DNA from: Novosphingobium sp.
Lineage (GTDB): Bacteria > Pseudomonadota > Alphaproteobacteria > Sphingomonadales > Sphingomonadaceae
Direction: 5' to 3'
Assembly (NCBI RefSeq): GCF_027486195.1
Contig: NZ_JAIXPP010000059.1
Span: forward strand, 62,001-126,000
DNA: 64,000 nt
The notes under the pieces were generated by a model. It was not told the DNA's origin. It did no database searches and saw only the letters and a program-made list of their open reading frames with translations. The position numbers were made by a program, and so were the translations under genes. Position 1 is the first letter of the stretch; the number at the start of each line of letters is the position of its first letter. Below are positions 7,344-17,064 of the stretch, piece by piece.

Positions 7344-8273
7344 GTGAAGATTCCCCGGCGCTTCTTGCCGTCGATGTCGCTTTTGTCCGCTTTCGAAGCC
7401 GCCGCGCGGCACGAAAGCTTCACCCTTGCGGCGGTGGAGCTAGATCTGACGCAGGGCGCGGTAAGCCGCCAAATCCGTGCGCTTGAAGACACACTTGGCG
7501 CGCAGCTGTTTCATCGGGACCGACAGAAGGTCCGGCTGACAGATGCTGGCGAGATTTTTGCGGTCGAGATTCGCGGGGCACTGAAGCGAATATCGACGGC
7601 GACGCTCGGATTTCGCGCCAATCCGCAAGGCGGATCGCTTAATCTCGCGGTATTGCCAACCTTCGGTATCAGATGGCTCGCGCCAAGGCTGCCAGCGTTT
7701 CACGCTGCAAACCCTGGAATTACCATCAATCTCCAAACGCGTCTCGACCCCTTCGATTTCAATCTAGGAAATATAGACGCGGCAATTCATTTCGGCACCG
7801 ACCAGTGGCCTGAGGCTAAAACTGCGTTTCTTATGCGCGAGACTGTCATTCCGGCCTGTAGCCCCAACTTTCTAAAATCTGCGGGAATAGCAGAGCCGGG
7901 CGACCTCGTTCGGGCGCCCCTTTTGCATCTGAGTTCGCGTCCGGACGCGTGGGAGCGGTGGTTTGAGTCCAATCAGATAGCGATCGACCAGATACATGGC
8001 ATGTTGCTCGATCAATTCGCCCTCGCGGCGCAGGCCGCCAGCTCGGGTTTGGGTGTCGCGCTGCTTCCCAAATTTCTCATTCGCCAGGAGCTAAAGGCGG
8101 GAGACCTCGTTCCGGCAGTCGATCGACCTCTGATGAGCACCGGATCCTATTTTCTTGCCTGGCCATCGAGGCGAGACACACATCCTCCGCTCCGGGCATT
8201 TCGAGAGTGGATCATTTCGGAAGCCTCGCGGCCGGATGACGACCAAGCCGTATTTCCCGCGTCTGCGAACTAA
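7344..8273 (+). CDS. LysR family transcriptional regulator (GcvA-like)
   Basis: The LysR N-terminal helix-turn-helix is clear: RRFLPSMSLLSAFEAAARHESFTLAAVELDLTQGAVSRQIRALEDTLG. An effector-binding domain follows. The RRxLPSMxxLxAFEAAAR opening and the LHLSSRPDAWERWF segment are typical of the GcvA-like branch, which often controls amino-acid catabolism. I chose the GTG at 7344; an ATG at 7374 would remove the conserved RRFLPS lead-in, and the first ATG of the frame at 7278 adds unrelated residues. It precedes the hglS-amaAB-like genes on the same strand. A T-N11-A palindrome lies in the gap before hglS, so it probably activates that operon. Confidence 0.88.
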   Translation: MKIPRRFLPSMSLLSAFEAAARHESFTLAAVELDLTQGAVSRQIRALEDTLGAQLFHRDRQKVRLTDAGEIFAVEIRGALKRISTATLGFRANPQGGSLNLAVLPTFGIRWLAPRLPAFHAANPGITINLQTRLDPFDFNLGNIDAAIHFGTDQWPEAKTAFLMRETVIPACSPNFLKSAGIAEPGDLVRAPLLHLSSRPDAWERWFESNQIAIDQIHGMLLDQFALAAQAASSGLGVALLPKFLIRQELKAGDLVPAVDRPLMSTGSYFLAWPSRRDTHPPLRAFREWIISEASRPDDDQAVFPASAN

Positions 8274-8380
8274 ACAGGCGTAGCTGCAGCCCCGGCGGGA
8301 TCGCGGAAGGCGTTCATTCTTCCGGCACGCTGCATTGGCGCGGTTCGCCGCAGAGCACCGAAGGGGTGAACGAAAGGTTG

Positions 8381-8395
8381 ATTACAAAACGTAAT
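8381..8395. promoter_or_regulatory. Candidate LysR-type operator (ATTAC-N5-GTAAT) upstream of hglS
   Basis: A 15-bp palindrome with arms ATTAC and GTAAT lies about 105 bases before the chosen hglS start. It contains the T-N11-A pattern recognised by LysR-type regulators and is in the AT-rich part of the 226-bp gap between the LysR gene and hglS. Binding by the neighbouring regulator is inferred from position. Confidence 0.5.
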
Positions 8396-8499
8396 GACCT
8401 TCTTCCTATCGCTCGCTTGCCCCGATGACCGCAATCACTGAACGTTACACGGCGAACAGGAGCCGTCGCAAGATAACGATTTGTGAAAGTTCACCACGA

Positions 8500-9885
8500 A
8501 TGCATGTCCCGCCCGACACGATCAGATCGAAATTCTCCGACGCCCTTTCATGCATGTATAAGCGTGAAGTACCGCTCTATGCGGAGCTTCTCGATATTGT
8601 CCGCCTCACGAACGAGCGCGCACTGGCTGCCAATCCCGCCCTGTGGTCGAAAATCGCCAGAGCGGATGGGCTAGCGGACTACAATTGCGAGCCGCATTGT
8701 GCCATTCGCGTCGGCACGCCGGCCGAGCTTTCATGGCTTCGCCGCGTGTTCGCTATCATGGGTATGTATCCCGTCGGCTATTACGACCTTTCAGTGGCCG
8801 GTGTACCGGTACACTCATGCGCCTTCCGTCCGACAGATCGGACGTCGCTTGAGGTTAGTCCGCTGCGGGTTTTCACTTCCCTGTTGCGGCTTGAACTGAT
8901 CGACGACGAGGAACTGCGCCTGCAGGCAGCCGAGATTCTCGCGACGCGGCGAATACTCTCCGATCGAGCTATCGCATTGGTCTCGCTGGCGGAAGCCGAG
9001 GGAGGACTGTCCCTAGATGACGCCGAAGAATTTGTTGGGCAGGTTCTAGAGACGTTTCGTTGGCACGATTCCGCACGTGTCACGGCGGAAACTTACGAGC
9101 GCCTCAACGGAGTTCACCGGCTGGTTGCCGACGTCGTGTCTTTCAAGGGGCCGCACATAAATCACCTGACGCCTCGCACACTCGATATCGATGCGGCACA
9201 AGCCGAGATGCAGTTGCGAGGGCTGAAGGCGAAGTCGGTCATCGAAGGCCCCCCTCGCCGCGATGTCGACATCCTGCTTCGCCAGACGAGCTTCCAGGCT
9301 CTGAGCGAAGCAATAAAGTTCCTACCTGATGGCGAAGCAGAAGCAATTATCGGTTCGCACACGGCGCGCTTCGGCGAAATCGAACAGCGCGGTGCCGCGC
9401 TGACGCGTAAGGGGCGCGCGCTCTACGATAGTCTTCTTGCTAGTGCCCGTGGGGAGGCTGGCGCGGCAGGGCCAGGTTATGTGGAGCGCCTGGAATCCGC
9501 ATTCGCGGTGTTCCCGGATGATGCCGATACCCTGCGGAAGGAGCGCCTTGCCTATTTCTACTATGAGGCTGTTCCAGGGGCCGAATGGCCCGTAGAAGAT
9601 AATGAGGGCGAAATCGACATCGACCGATGCGTCGAGGCCGGGCAGGTTTCTGCCCGCCCAATCATTTACGAAGACTTTCTTCCGGTCAGCGCAGCGGGCA
9701 TATTTCAGTCCAACCTCGGCGGCAAGGGACGGGGGGCCTATGAAGGCAATTCGTCGCAGTACGCATTCGAAATGGCGCTTGGCGTGCCTGTGCTGGACCC
9801 ATTCGACCTCTACAGTAGAATTGAAGTCGCCTCGCAAGAGGCTGCCCTCCGGCTCATCGCCAGGAATGCAATCAGGAAGGCATGA
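8500..9885 (+). CDS. hglS: 2-oxoadipate dioxygenase/decarboxylase, HglS (YdcJ/DUF1338 family)
   Basis: The 461-residue protein matches the YdcJ/HglS family over its length: RVFAIMGMYPVGYYDLSVAGVPVHS, HINHLTPRTLDID, IEGPPRRDVDILLRQTSF and a C-terminal YEDFLPVSAAGIFQSNL. Likely iron ligands are H66, H222 and E293, with substrate-binding R70 (HCAIRVGT), equivalent to the residues described in Pseudomonas putida HglS. The enzyme converts 2-oxoadipate to D-2-hydroxyglutarate using oxygen, releasing CO2, in bacterial D-lysine and pipecolate catabolism. I chose ATG 8500, which matches the family N-terminus; ATG 8425 would add 25 residues. It overlaps the following dehydrogenase gene by four bases. 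Confidence 0.9.
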   Translation: MHVPPDTIRSKFSDALSCMYKREVPLYAELLDIVRLTNERALAANPALWSKIARADGLADYNCEPHCAIRVGTPAELSWLRRVFAIMGMYPVGYYDLSVAGVPVHSCAFRPTDRTSLEVSPLRVFTSLLRLELIDDEELRLQAAEILATRRILSDRAIALVSLAEAEGGLSLDDAEEFVGQVLETFRWHDSARVTAETYERLNGVHRLVADVVSFKGPHINHLTPRTLDIDAAQAEMQLRGLKAKSVIEGPPRRDVDILLRQTSFQALSEAIKFLPDGEAEAIIGSHTARFGEIEQRGAALTRKGRALYDSLLASARGEAGAAGPGYVERLESAFAVFPDDADTLRKERLAYFYYEAVPGAEWPVEDNEGEIDIDRCVEAGQVSARPIIYEDFLPVSAAGIFQSNLGGKGRGAYEGNSSQYAFEMALGVPVLDPFDLYSRIEVASQEAALRLIARNAIRKA

Positions 9886-12837
9886 TCAAAGAATCTGCCT
9901 CCGGATCCCAAGAGGTCGTACAGAGCTTCAGGAAGGTTCTTGGGCTACTCGGATTCCGTGGGGATTTCGAGGCGGGACTCGGCGCGCGATTTGTCGCATC
10001 GACCGACAATTCGATCTATGAAGTGCTTCCGAGGGCGATCGTCTACCCTCGAGACGCCGCTGACCTCAATCGTATCGTGCGAGCGGCCCGAAGACAGTCT
10101 GCTACCCAAATTAGCTTAACCGCCCGCGGCGGCAACACCGGCACCAATGGTCAATCGCTCTCGTCCGGAGTGATCGTCGATTTTTCCCGGCACATGAATA
10201 AGATCATCGCCCTCGATGTCGATGCGTTACGCGTAACCGTCGAGCCCGGCGTGGTGCTCGACCAGCTTAACCGCGAACTCGGCCGTCATGGTCTGTTTTT
10301 TCCGCCAATTGTTTCGACTGCCTCGCGCGCTACGATCGGCGGGATGGTTGCGACCGACGCATCCGGAAAAGGGTCGCGCAAATATGGTAAAACATCGGAT
10401 TACATCGAGGCGCTGAACGTTGTGCTTTCGGACGGTTCGGACTTTGAAGTTCTTCCCTTGCCGTTAGCGGAAGCAGAAGAACTTGCGTCGCGCACCGGCA
10501 TGGTGGGAACCATTCACCGCGAGGCATTGCGGATCGTTCGTGAGAAAGCCGACAAGATTGCGGCGATATTCCCAGATATGAACCGGGGACTGACCGGCTA
10601 CAATTTGCAGAAAGCGTTCGATGCAACAGCCGATCGGCTCTCGCTAGCGCATCTTCTGGCGGGCTCCGAAGGGACGCTCGCTATCACCAAGTCGATTACC
10701 CTGCGCGTGATGCCAAAACCACGCTCGAAGTCGCTAGTCGTCTTACGCTACGACGATTTCGACAGTGCACTGCGCGACATTCCGATTGTCGGGAGGTCGG
10801 ATCCGCTCGCCGTCGAAATTCTAGACGACAAGGTTCTGGGGGGTAGCAACGACAGATATCCTCTGGGCAGGTATCGAGGCGGTCCTCGGGATCCGGGCGG
10901 AGCGCCCGGTCAACGCACTCATATTCGTTGAATATGCGGGTTACACGCCCGAGGTCGTCGAGACGGCGCTACACGACCTCGAAGTGCTTGGTGAACAACT
11001 GAGCGACTCCCTCCTCGACATGACGATCGTGCGAGATCAGGAGGTCGCTGACCAGCTCTGGAAACTCAGGGAAAAATCCGTTGGTTTGCTTGCACGGTTG
11101 GGTGGCGGGCGGCAGGGTATGCCATTCGTGGAAGATACTGCGGTCCCACCGGCCGTACTGGCGGATTTCGTTCGTGAATTCCGGTCCATCCTCGACGGCT
11201 ATGGGCTCCAATACGGAATGTTCGGCCATGCAGACGTTGGGTGTCTCCACGTCCGCCCCTTCATCGACATGAAGGATCCGCAGCAGGCCGCGCTGATTAG
11301 ACCTATCTCAGATGAGGTAGCGAAACTCGCCAAGCGCTATGGCGGACTGCTCTGGGGCGAACATGGTCGGGGGTATCGCGGGGAATATTCACCCTTCTTC
11401 TTCGGCCCTGACCTTTATCCGGAGCTGGTCAGGATCAAGGCCGCCTTCGATCCTGAAAACCGCTTCAATCCGGGAAAACTTGCCGCTCCCGATCGGGGCG
11501 TGATCGACAGGATCGACGGAATTCCGTTTCGGGGCAAGCTGGACAGTGTCATCGAGCCCGGCTTGGCTGCGGACTTCGATCGCGCCATCGCGTGCAACGG
11601 AAACGGGGCGTGTTTTTCGTGGGATGCGCTCGACGTTCTCTGCCCTTCCTATAAAGCGACGCACGATCGGTCGCAGTCACCCAAGGGGCGATCAGCATTG
11701 CTACGCGCTTGGGCGCGGATAGAGTCGACGCCAGGCGTTTCAGTCGAAGAGGCCGTCGAGGTCGAAGAAGCCGTAGCGGCATCGCTGGCGACCTGTCTTT
11801 CATGCAAGGGTTGCACCTCGCTTTGCCCCGTCAAGGTCGATGTCCCGACGATGAAGTCACGCTTCATGGAGCGCTACTATCGGCGGCGTGGGCGGCCGCC
11901 TGCTCACCGCTTGCTCGCCCAAATCGAGACGGTGTTTACGATCGGGAGAACCTTTCAATCGCTTGCCAATCTCACACTGAGGACTCGGGCCGTCCGGGCA
12001 TTCGTGCGCAAGCTGCTTGGCATCGTCGACCTTCCTGCATTCTCAAAATCGCAGCTTGACCGCGAAGTTCCAATTTTCAGCCCACTGATCGCCCGGCAGA
12101 TGGACGAACGGGCGCGCGAGTTGTCCGTGGTGATCGTCGAAGACAGCTTCACGGCCAGTTTCGACGGCGCGGTTCCTGTTGCGGCAGCGCGACTGCTCAA
12201 ACATCTCGGTTACAATGTGTGGAGGTTGCCGGTCCTCCCGAATGGCAAACTATTACATTTGCTCGGGATGCGTGAACGATTTGCGCGCACAGCGAAGCGC
12301 CGCATCGAACAGTGCGCCGCAATTCAGGACGAGGGCATTCAGCTTGTTGGACTCGACGCCGCCACGGCTTTGATGTTCGAACAGGAATATCGGGAGTTCG
12401 TCCCCGGGATGAGGGTCGAAGTTATGGGCCTTGAATCCCTCCTCGCGAAGGGCGATCCGTCAATCAAATTTGGAGCGCACATGGGCAAACAGGGAGTGCG
12501 CTACTCCTTGCTTGGGCATTGTACAGAGACGGCGCTCAGGCCCCAGGCCTTAAATCAATGGGCCGAAGTATTCGCTCGCTTCGGCATAGATGCGACGCCT
12601 GTCCGAACTGGATGCTGTGGCATGGCAGGCCTGTTTGGCCACGAAGCACGCAATCTCCAAATGTCACGACGGCTCTACGATCTGAGCTGGGCAGTTCCGC
12701 TTTCGGCGGCCGAGACGGTTCCATTGGTGACCGGCTATTCCTGCCGCTCCCAAGCAAAGCGATTTGCGGGCCAGCGGCCGCAGCATCCGGTTGAGTTGCT
12801 TTGGTCACTAATCGCAGGCGAGGAAGACGATGAATAA
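9882..12837 (+). pseudogene. YdiJ-type D-2-hydroxyglutarate dehydrogenase (FAD/Fe-S), interrupted by one frameshift
   Basis: Two frames together encode one protein of about 984 residues, the length of YdiJ. The first (9882 to about 10843) holds the FAD-binding domain (ISLTARGGNTGTNGQSLS). The second (about 10844-12837) holds the rest of the oxidase domain (FRSILDGYGLQYGMFGHADVG), two Fe-S motifs (CNGNGACFSW and CLSCKGCTSLCPVKVD) and CCG-type motifs (TGCCGMAGLFGH). The break is in a run of six G at 10838-10843. Removing one G joins DDKVLG to VATTDILWAGIEAVLG without a gap, and no other defect is visible. Family members oxidise D-2-hydroxyglutarate to 2-oxoglutarate, the step after HglS. It may be a sequencing error, a phase-variable tract or a recent lesion. 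Confidence 0.85.
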
Positions 12838-14113
12838 CGACAAGCGCACTCATGGTCTCTGGGAAGCCACCGCGCCAGCAGGGCCGGAAGCAGTAGAGTT
12901 AACCGGCGACATCAAAGCAGATGTTGTGATCATAGGCGCCGGATACACTGGTTGTTCGGCGGCCCTGCACCTTGCCGAGAGGGGACGGCGCGCTGTGGTC
13001 CTCGAGGCAGTCGACATCGGCTTTGGCGGTGGCGGGCGCAATGTCGGTCTCGTCAACGCCGGGCTCTGGGTCATGCCCGAGGAACTGCCGCGTCAACTTG
13101 GCGAAAAGTATGGTGAGCGCCTGCTCGACCAACTCGGTATGGCACCAAGCCTAGTGTTCGATATCGTCGATCGCCATGGCATCGCTTGCGAACTGCAACG
13201 AAAGGGCACGCTCCATTGCGCTGTCGGCGCGGCGGGCGCCAAGGAGATTGCCGAGCGCGCGAAACAATGGCAGGCGCGCGGAGCGGACGTGGAACTGCTC
13301 GATGCCGATGCCGCACGACGCGCAATTGGCAGCGCAGCCTACACCGGCGCGTTGCTGGATCGTCGGGCCGGTACGATCCAGCCGCTGGCCTACGCGAGAG
13401 GGTTGGCCAAAGCGGCAGTCGGGGCGGGAGCAAAGATTTTTTGCCGCTCGCCTGCCGTGTCGGCCAGATCCGCAAGCGGTACCTGGACGATCGCCACGTC
13501 GAATGGAAGCGTGACTGCACCCTTCGTCATCGTCGCGACCGATGCTTATGCGAGCGGTCCCTTTGAGGGCGTCAGAGAAGAGCAGGTCATGCTGCCCTAT
13601 TTCAATCTTGCTTCGAGCCCGCTCTCCGACAACCTCCGTCGTTCGATCCTGCCTGGGCGACAGGGTGCTTGGGATACAAAGGGAATACTCTCTTCATTTC
13701 GCTTCGACGCGGAAGGTCGCCTGATATTCGGTAGTGTCGGGGCCTTGCGGCGGGGAGGGACGGGAATTCATCACGACTGGGCGAAGCGTGAACTGCACAG
13801 GCTATTTCCCCAGCTGACGGAGGTCGAGTTCGAGCATGAGTGGTTCGGCTGGATCGGAATGACCAATGACGCAATCCCGCGCTTCCATAAGCACGCGCCA
13901 AACGTCTTCTCGATCAGCGGATATAATGGCCGGGGGATTGCGCCCGGCACGACAATGGGCCGGGATCTGGCTCGCCTGGCAATCGGCGAAATGGACCTTG
14001 AGGACTTTTCCCTCCCCCTAAGTGCGCTCGGAAGGCCGTCGATGCGAAGGGCGAGAGAAGCCCTCTACGAGTTCGGATCTCAAGCTGCGCACTTCGCTGG
14101 TTCAAGATTTTAA
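12830..14113 (+). CDS. amaA: FAD-dependent amine oxidase, AmaA-like L-pipecolate oxidase
   Basis: The 427-residue DAO-fold flavoprotein has a Rossmann FAD motif (VVIIGAGYTGCSAALHLAERG, residues about 32-52) and a C-terminal FAD-binding segment (SISGYNGRGIAPGTTMGRDLA). Its length and motif order match the L-pipecolate oxidase AmaA of P. putida, which oxidises L-pipecolate to piperideine-6-carboxylate. Related DAO enzymes act on other N-substituted amino acids such as sarcosine or gamma-glutamylputrescine, so the substrate rests on its neighbours: hglS, D-2-hydroxyglutarate dehydrogenase, the ALDH7-type dehydrogenase and an aminotransferase. The start overlaps the preceding gene by eight bases, implying translational coupling. 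Confidence 0.8.
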   Translation: MNNDKRTHGLWEATAPAGPEAVELTGDIKADVVIIGAGYTGCSAALHLAERGRRAVVLEAVDIGFGGGGRNVGLVNAGLWVMPEELPRQLGEKYGERLLDQLGMAPSLVFDIVDRHGIACELQRKGTLHCAVGAAGAKEIAERAKQWQARGADVELLDADAARRAIGSAAYTGALLDRRAGTIQPLAYARGLAKAAVGAGAKIFCRSPAVSARSASGTWTIATSNGSVTAPFVIVATDAYASGPFEGVREEQVMLPYFNLASSPLSDNLRRSILPGRQGAWDTKGILSSFRFDAEGRLIFGSVGALRRGGTGIHHDWAKRELHRLFPQLTEVEFEHEWFGWIGMTNDAIPRFHKHAPNVFSISGYNGRGIAPGTTMGRDLARLAIGEMDLEDFSLPLSALGRPSMRRAREALYEFGSQAAHFAGSRF

Positions 14114-14139
14114 CATTCGAAATAAAAGGATTCAGTGAC

Positions 14140-15684
14140 ATGATGACATCGGTGGTGCGCGACGTGCAGGAGATTCTGGCAAGGCTCAATGTCAAGCCAG
14201 AGGCTTTTACGGGCGGATCGCTTTCCGTGGTCACTCCGGTGTCGGGTGAAACCATCGCGGAAGTTCGCGAAACGTCGGTCGACGACGCTAGGACAGCGAT
14301 CGCCACCGCCCACGCAGCCTTCTTGGCATGGCGGCGCGTTCCAGCTCCGCGCCGCGGTCAATTGGTGCGCTTGTTGGGAGATGAGCTACGCGCAGCAAAA
14401 GACGATCTCGGCCGGCTGGTGTCGATCGAAGTCGGAAAGGTCCCTTCGGAAGGCCTCGGAGAAGTGCAGGAAATGATTGATATTTGCGATTTTGCAGTTG
14501 GCTTGTCGCGCCAACTGCAGGGTCAATGTTTCCCGTCTGAGCGCTATGACCATCGTATAACGGAACAATGGCATCCGATCGGACCGGTTGGGGTTATTTC
14601 CGCATTCAATTTCCCGGTCGCCGTTTGGTGCTGGAACGCCGCCTTAGCCCTCGTGTGCGGCGACAGTGTGATCTGGAAACCGTCGGAGAAGGCGCCGCTC
14701 ACAGCCTTGGCCGTTGACGCAATCTGCAAGCGCGCTTTGGCCCGCTTCGGCCCCGACGCCCCCGCCGGACTCCTCGCTCTGCTAGTCGGTGGCCGCGACC
14801 TCGGCGAGTGCCTGGTCGCCGATGCATCGGTGCCGGTCATTTCTGCGACAGGCTCGACCACGATGGGGCGGATCGTCGGCGAGCAGGTCGCACGGCGTTT
14901 CGGGCGCTCGATCCTCGAACTTGGCGGAAACAACGCATCGATTGTCACACCGTCCGCGGATCTCGACCTAACGCTTCGCGCAGTGGCATTTGGCGCAATG
15001 GGTACAGCTGGACAGCGCTGCACGACCATGCGGCGGCTCATCGTTCACAGCAGCGTTTATGACCAACTCATTCCCAAGCTGGTTTCAATTTACAGCAACA
15101 TTTCGATCGGATGTCCGCTTAGCAGCAATGCACTTGTCGGGCCGCTTATTGACCGGCGTGCCTTCGACGCGATGCAGGCTGCGCTCGAGGCCGCGCGCGC
15201 TATCGGAGCGGTTATCCATGGTGGAGAGCGCGTCGATGTCAACGGCGATGCGTCATATTATGTTCGCCCGGCACTGGTCGAAGTCAGCAGACAGGAGGGG
15301 CCTGTCGTCGAGGAGACGTTCGCGCCGATCCTCTACGTCATGAAATACCAAACACTGGAAGAAGCCATTGCCTTGCAGAACGGCGTGCCGCAGGGCTTGT
15401 CCTCGTCGATCTTCGCGACCGATATGCGCGAGGTCGAGACCTATTTGTCGGCTGGTGGCTCCGACTGCGGCATTGCAAACGTCAATATGGGAACTTCGGG
15501 CGCCGAAATCGGCGGCGCGTTCGGCGGCGAAAAGGAGACCGGGGGCGGGCGTGAAAGCGGGTCGGATAGCTGGAAATCTTATATGCGCCGACAGACGAAC
15601 GCGATCAACTACGGCCGCGAATTGCCGCTGGCGCAAGGCGTCACATTCGATGTCGGCGATACCAAACCGACGGTAAGAAAGTGA
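14140..15684 (+). CDS. amaB: ALDH7-type aldehyde dehydrogenase, AmaB-like (2-aminoadipate semialdehyde / piperideine-6-carboxylate dehydrogenase)
   Basis: The 514-residue NAD(P)-dependent aldehyde dehydrogenase has catalytic C294 (GTAGQRCTT), general base E260 (LELGGNN), oxyanion N157 (ISAFNFPVAVW) and cofactor K180 (IWKPSEKAP). GSDSWKSYMRRQTNAINYG near the C-terminus is typical of the ALDH7 branch (antiquitin/AmaB), which oxidises 2-aminoadipate semialdehyde, the open form of piperideine-6-carboxylate, to L-2-aminoadipate. AAAAGGA lies nine bases before ATG 14140. It follows the pipecolate oxidase by 26 bases and overlaps the aminotransferase by four bases, so the enzyme order mirrors the pathway. 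Confidence 0.87.
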   Translation: MMTSVVRDVQEILARLNVKPEAFTGGSLSVVTPVSGETIAEVRETSVDDARTAIATAHAAFLAWRRVPAPRRGQLVRLLGDELRAAKDDLGRLVSIEVGKVPSEGLGEVQEMIDICDFAVGLSRQLQGQCFPSERYDHRITEQWHPIGPVGVISAFNFPVAVWCWNAALALVCGDSVIWKPSEKAPLTALAVDAICKRALARFGPDAPAGLLALLVGGRDLGECLVADASVPVISATGSTTMGRIVGEQVARRFGRSILELGGNNASIVTPSADLDLTLRAVAFGAMGTAGQRCTTMRRLIVHSSVYDQLIPKLVSIYSNISIGCPLSSNALVGPLIDRRAFDAMQAALEAARAIGAVIHGGERVDVNGDASYYVRPALVEVSRQEGPVVEETFAPILYVMKYQTLEEAIALQNGVPQGLSSSIFATDMREVETYLSAGGSDCGIANVNMGTSGAEIGGAFGGEKETGGGRESGSDSWKSYMRRQTNAINYGRELPLAQGVTFDVGDTKPTVRK

Positions 15685-16919
15685 CTGAGGCTGTTGTGCT
15701 CAAGTCCGCGTTTCGGATAGCTGGCATCGGAGTCTCCGAAATCCTTGCTCGCGGTGCCAAGGCCGCTGCACTAAAGCGTAACGGCCGTCCGATGGTCATA
15801 TTGGGCGCGGGCGAGCCGGATTTCGATACACCGGACCACATCAAGGAGGCCGCGTGTGCCGCGATTAGGCAAGGATACACCAAATATACCGTCCTTGACG
15901 GTTCCGGCGAACTGAAAGATGCCGTTCGATCCAAGTTCCTGCGCGAGAATGGACTTGACTTCAGCCTCGAGCAGATCACTTGCGGCGCGGGAGCAAAGCA
16001 GATCCTTTACAATGCGTTCATGGCAACGCTCAATGAGGGGGACGAAGTTGTAATTCCCGCTCCCTTCTGGACCAGCTATGCTGATATCGTTACGATTGCG
16101 GGCGGCACCCCAAGGGTGGTTGCCTGTTTCGAGGCTAATGGTTTCCTGTTGCAGCCGGACCAGTTGGATGCCGCAATCAACCATCGCACGCGCTGGGTGT
16201 TGTTGAACTCTCCGTCGAACCCGTCCGGCGCTGCATATAGCGCAGCTGAACTGGCCGCCCTTGCCGACGTGATGCGCGGTCATCCCTCCGTCTGCATTAT
16301 GACAGATGATATGTATGAGCATATTGTCTATGACGACTTTAAGTTCTCGACCTTCGCAGAGGTTGCGCCCGATTTACAGGACCGGACGCTCACGGTTAAC
16401 GGTGTTTCAAAGGCTTACGCTATGACCGGGTGGCGCATAGGCTATGGCGCCGGCCCCGCCTCGCTGATCCAGGCGATGGCAGTCGTCCAAAGCCAATCTA
16501 CCTCTTGCCCGAGTTCGATAAGTCAGGCTGCGGCGATCGCTGCATTGAATGGACCGCAGGACGGGGTCAGAGAGTTCACTCGCTCCTTCGAGCACCGACG
16601 GAATCTCGTTGTCGACGCTCTCAATGCAATTCCCGGAATCCGGTGCCGTCCTCCAAAGGGAACATTTTATGCCTATGCCAGTTGCAGTGACCTGATCGGC
16701 GCAAGAACACTGAGCGGCGACATCATTGATTCGGATAGGGATTTTGCGGACTATCTTCTAGACTATGGCGTAGCGGTGGTTCCAGGCTCCTGCTTCGGCC
16801 TCGCGCCATATGTCCGTATCTCGTTCGCCTCCTCCACGGCCGAGCTCGACGAAGCGTTCGAGAGGATGCGGATCGCCTGTTCGGATCTTGCTTATGTCGA
16901 TGCTTCGAAGGTGTGGTGA
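15681..16919 (+). CDS. Class I/II aminotransferase, probable 2-aminoadipate aminotransferase
   Basis: The 412-residue PLP enzyme resembles bacterial AspC/AatA-type aminotransferases (fold type I). Key residues are the PLP lysine K244 (VNGVSKAYAMTGWRIGYG), N180 (LLNSPSNPSGA), D209/Y212 (TDDMYEHIVY) and a C-terminal substrate arginine in YVRISFASS. The start is a GTG overlapping the dehydrogenase stop by four bases. Between an aminoadipate-semialdehyde dehydrogenase and 2-oxoadipate-using HglS, its likely job is 2-aminoadipate to 2-oxoadipate with 2-oxoglutarate as acceptor. The sequence alone would also allow aspartate or aromatic amino acids. Confidence 0.82.
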   Translation: MTEAVVLKSAFRIAGIGVSEILARGAKAAALKRNGRPMVILGAGEPDFDTPDHIKEAACAAIRQGYTKYTVLDGSGELKDAVRSKFLRENGLDFSLEQITCGAGAKQILYNAFMATLNEGDEVVIPAPFWTSYADIVTIAGGTPRVVACFEANGFLLQPDQLDAAINHRTRWVLLNSPSNPSGAAYSAAELAALADVMRGHPSVCIMTDDMYEHIVYDDFKFSTFAEVAPDLQDRTLTVNGVSKAYAMTGWRIGYGAGPASLIQAMAVVQSQSTSCPSSISQAAAIAALNGPQDGVREFTRSFEHRRNLVVDALNAIPGIRCRPPKGTFYAYASCSDLIGARTLSGDIIDSDRDFADYLLDYGVAVVPGSCFGLAPYVRISFASSTAELDEAFERMRIACSDLAYVDASKVW

Positions 16920-17064
16920 CCAAGCCGCAGCGACGACGAAGGCGCGTCGTTCGATTGTCTGTAGACAGGAAGGGGATGGCATCAAAGCTGTGCCGCAGGC
17001 TCACAAATCGCAGAATCAATTGAACTTGAAAATATAGAAGCCAGAGAGTTTGGAGGCAAAATAA

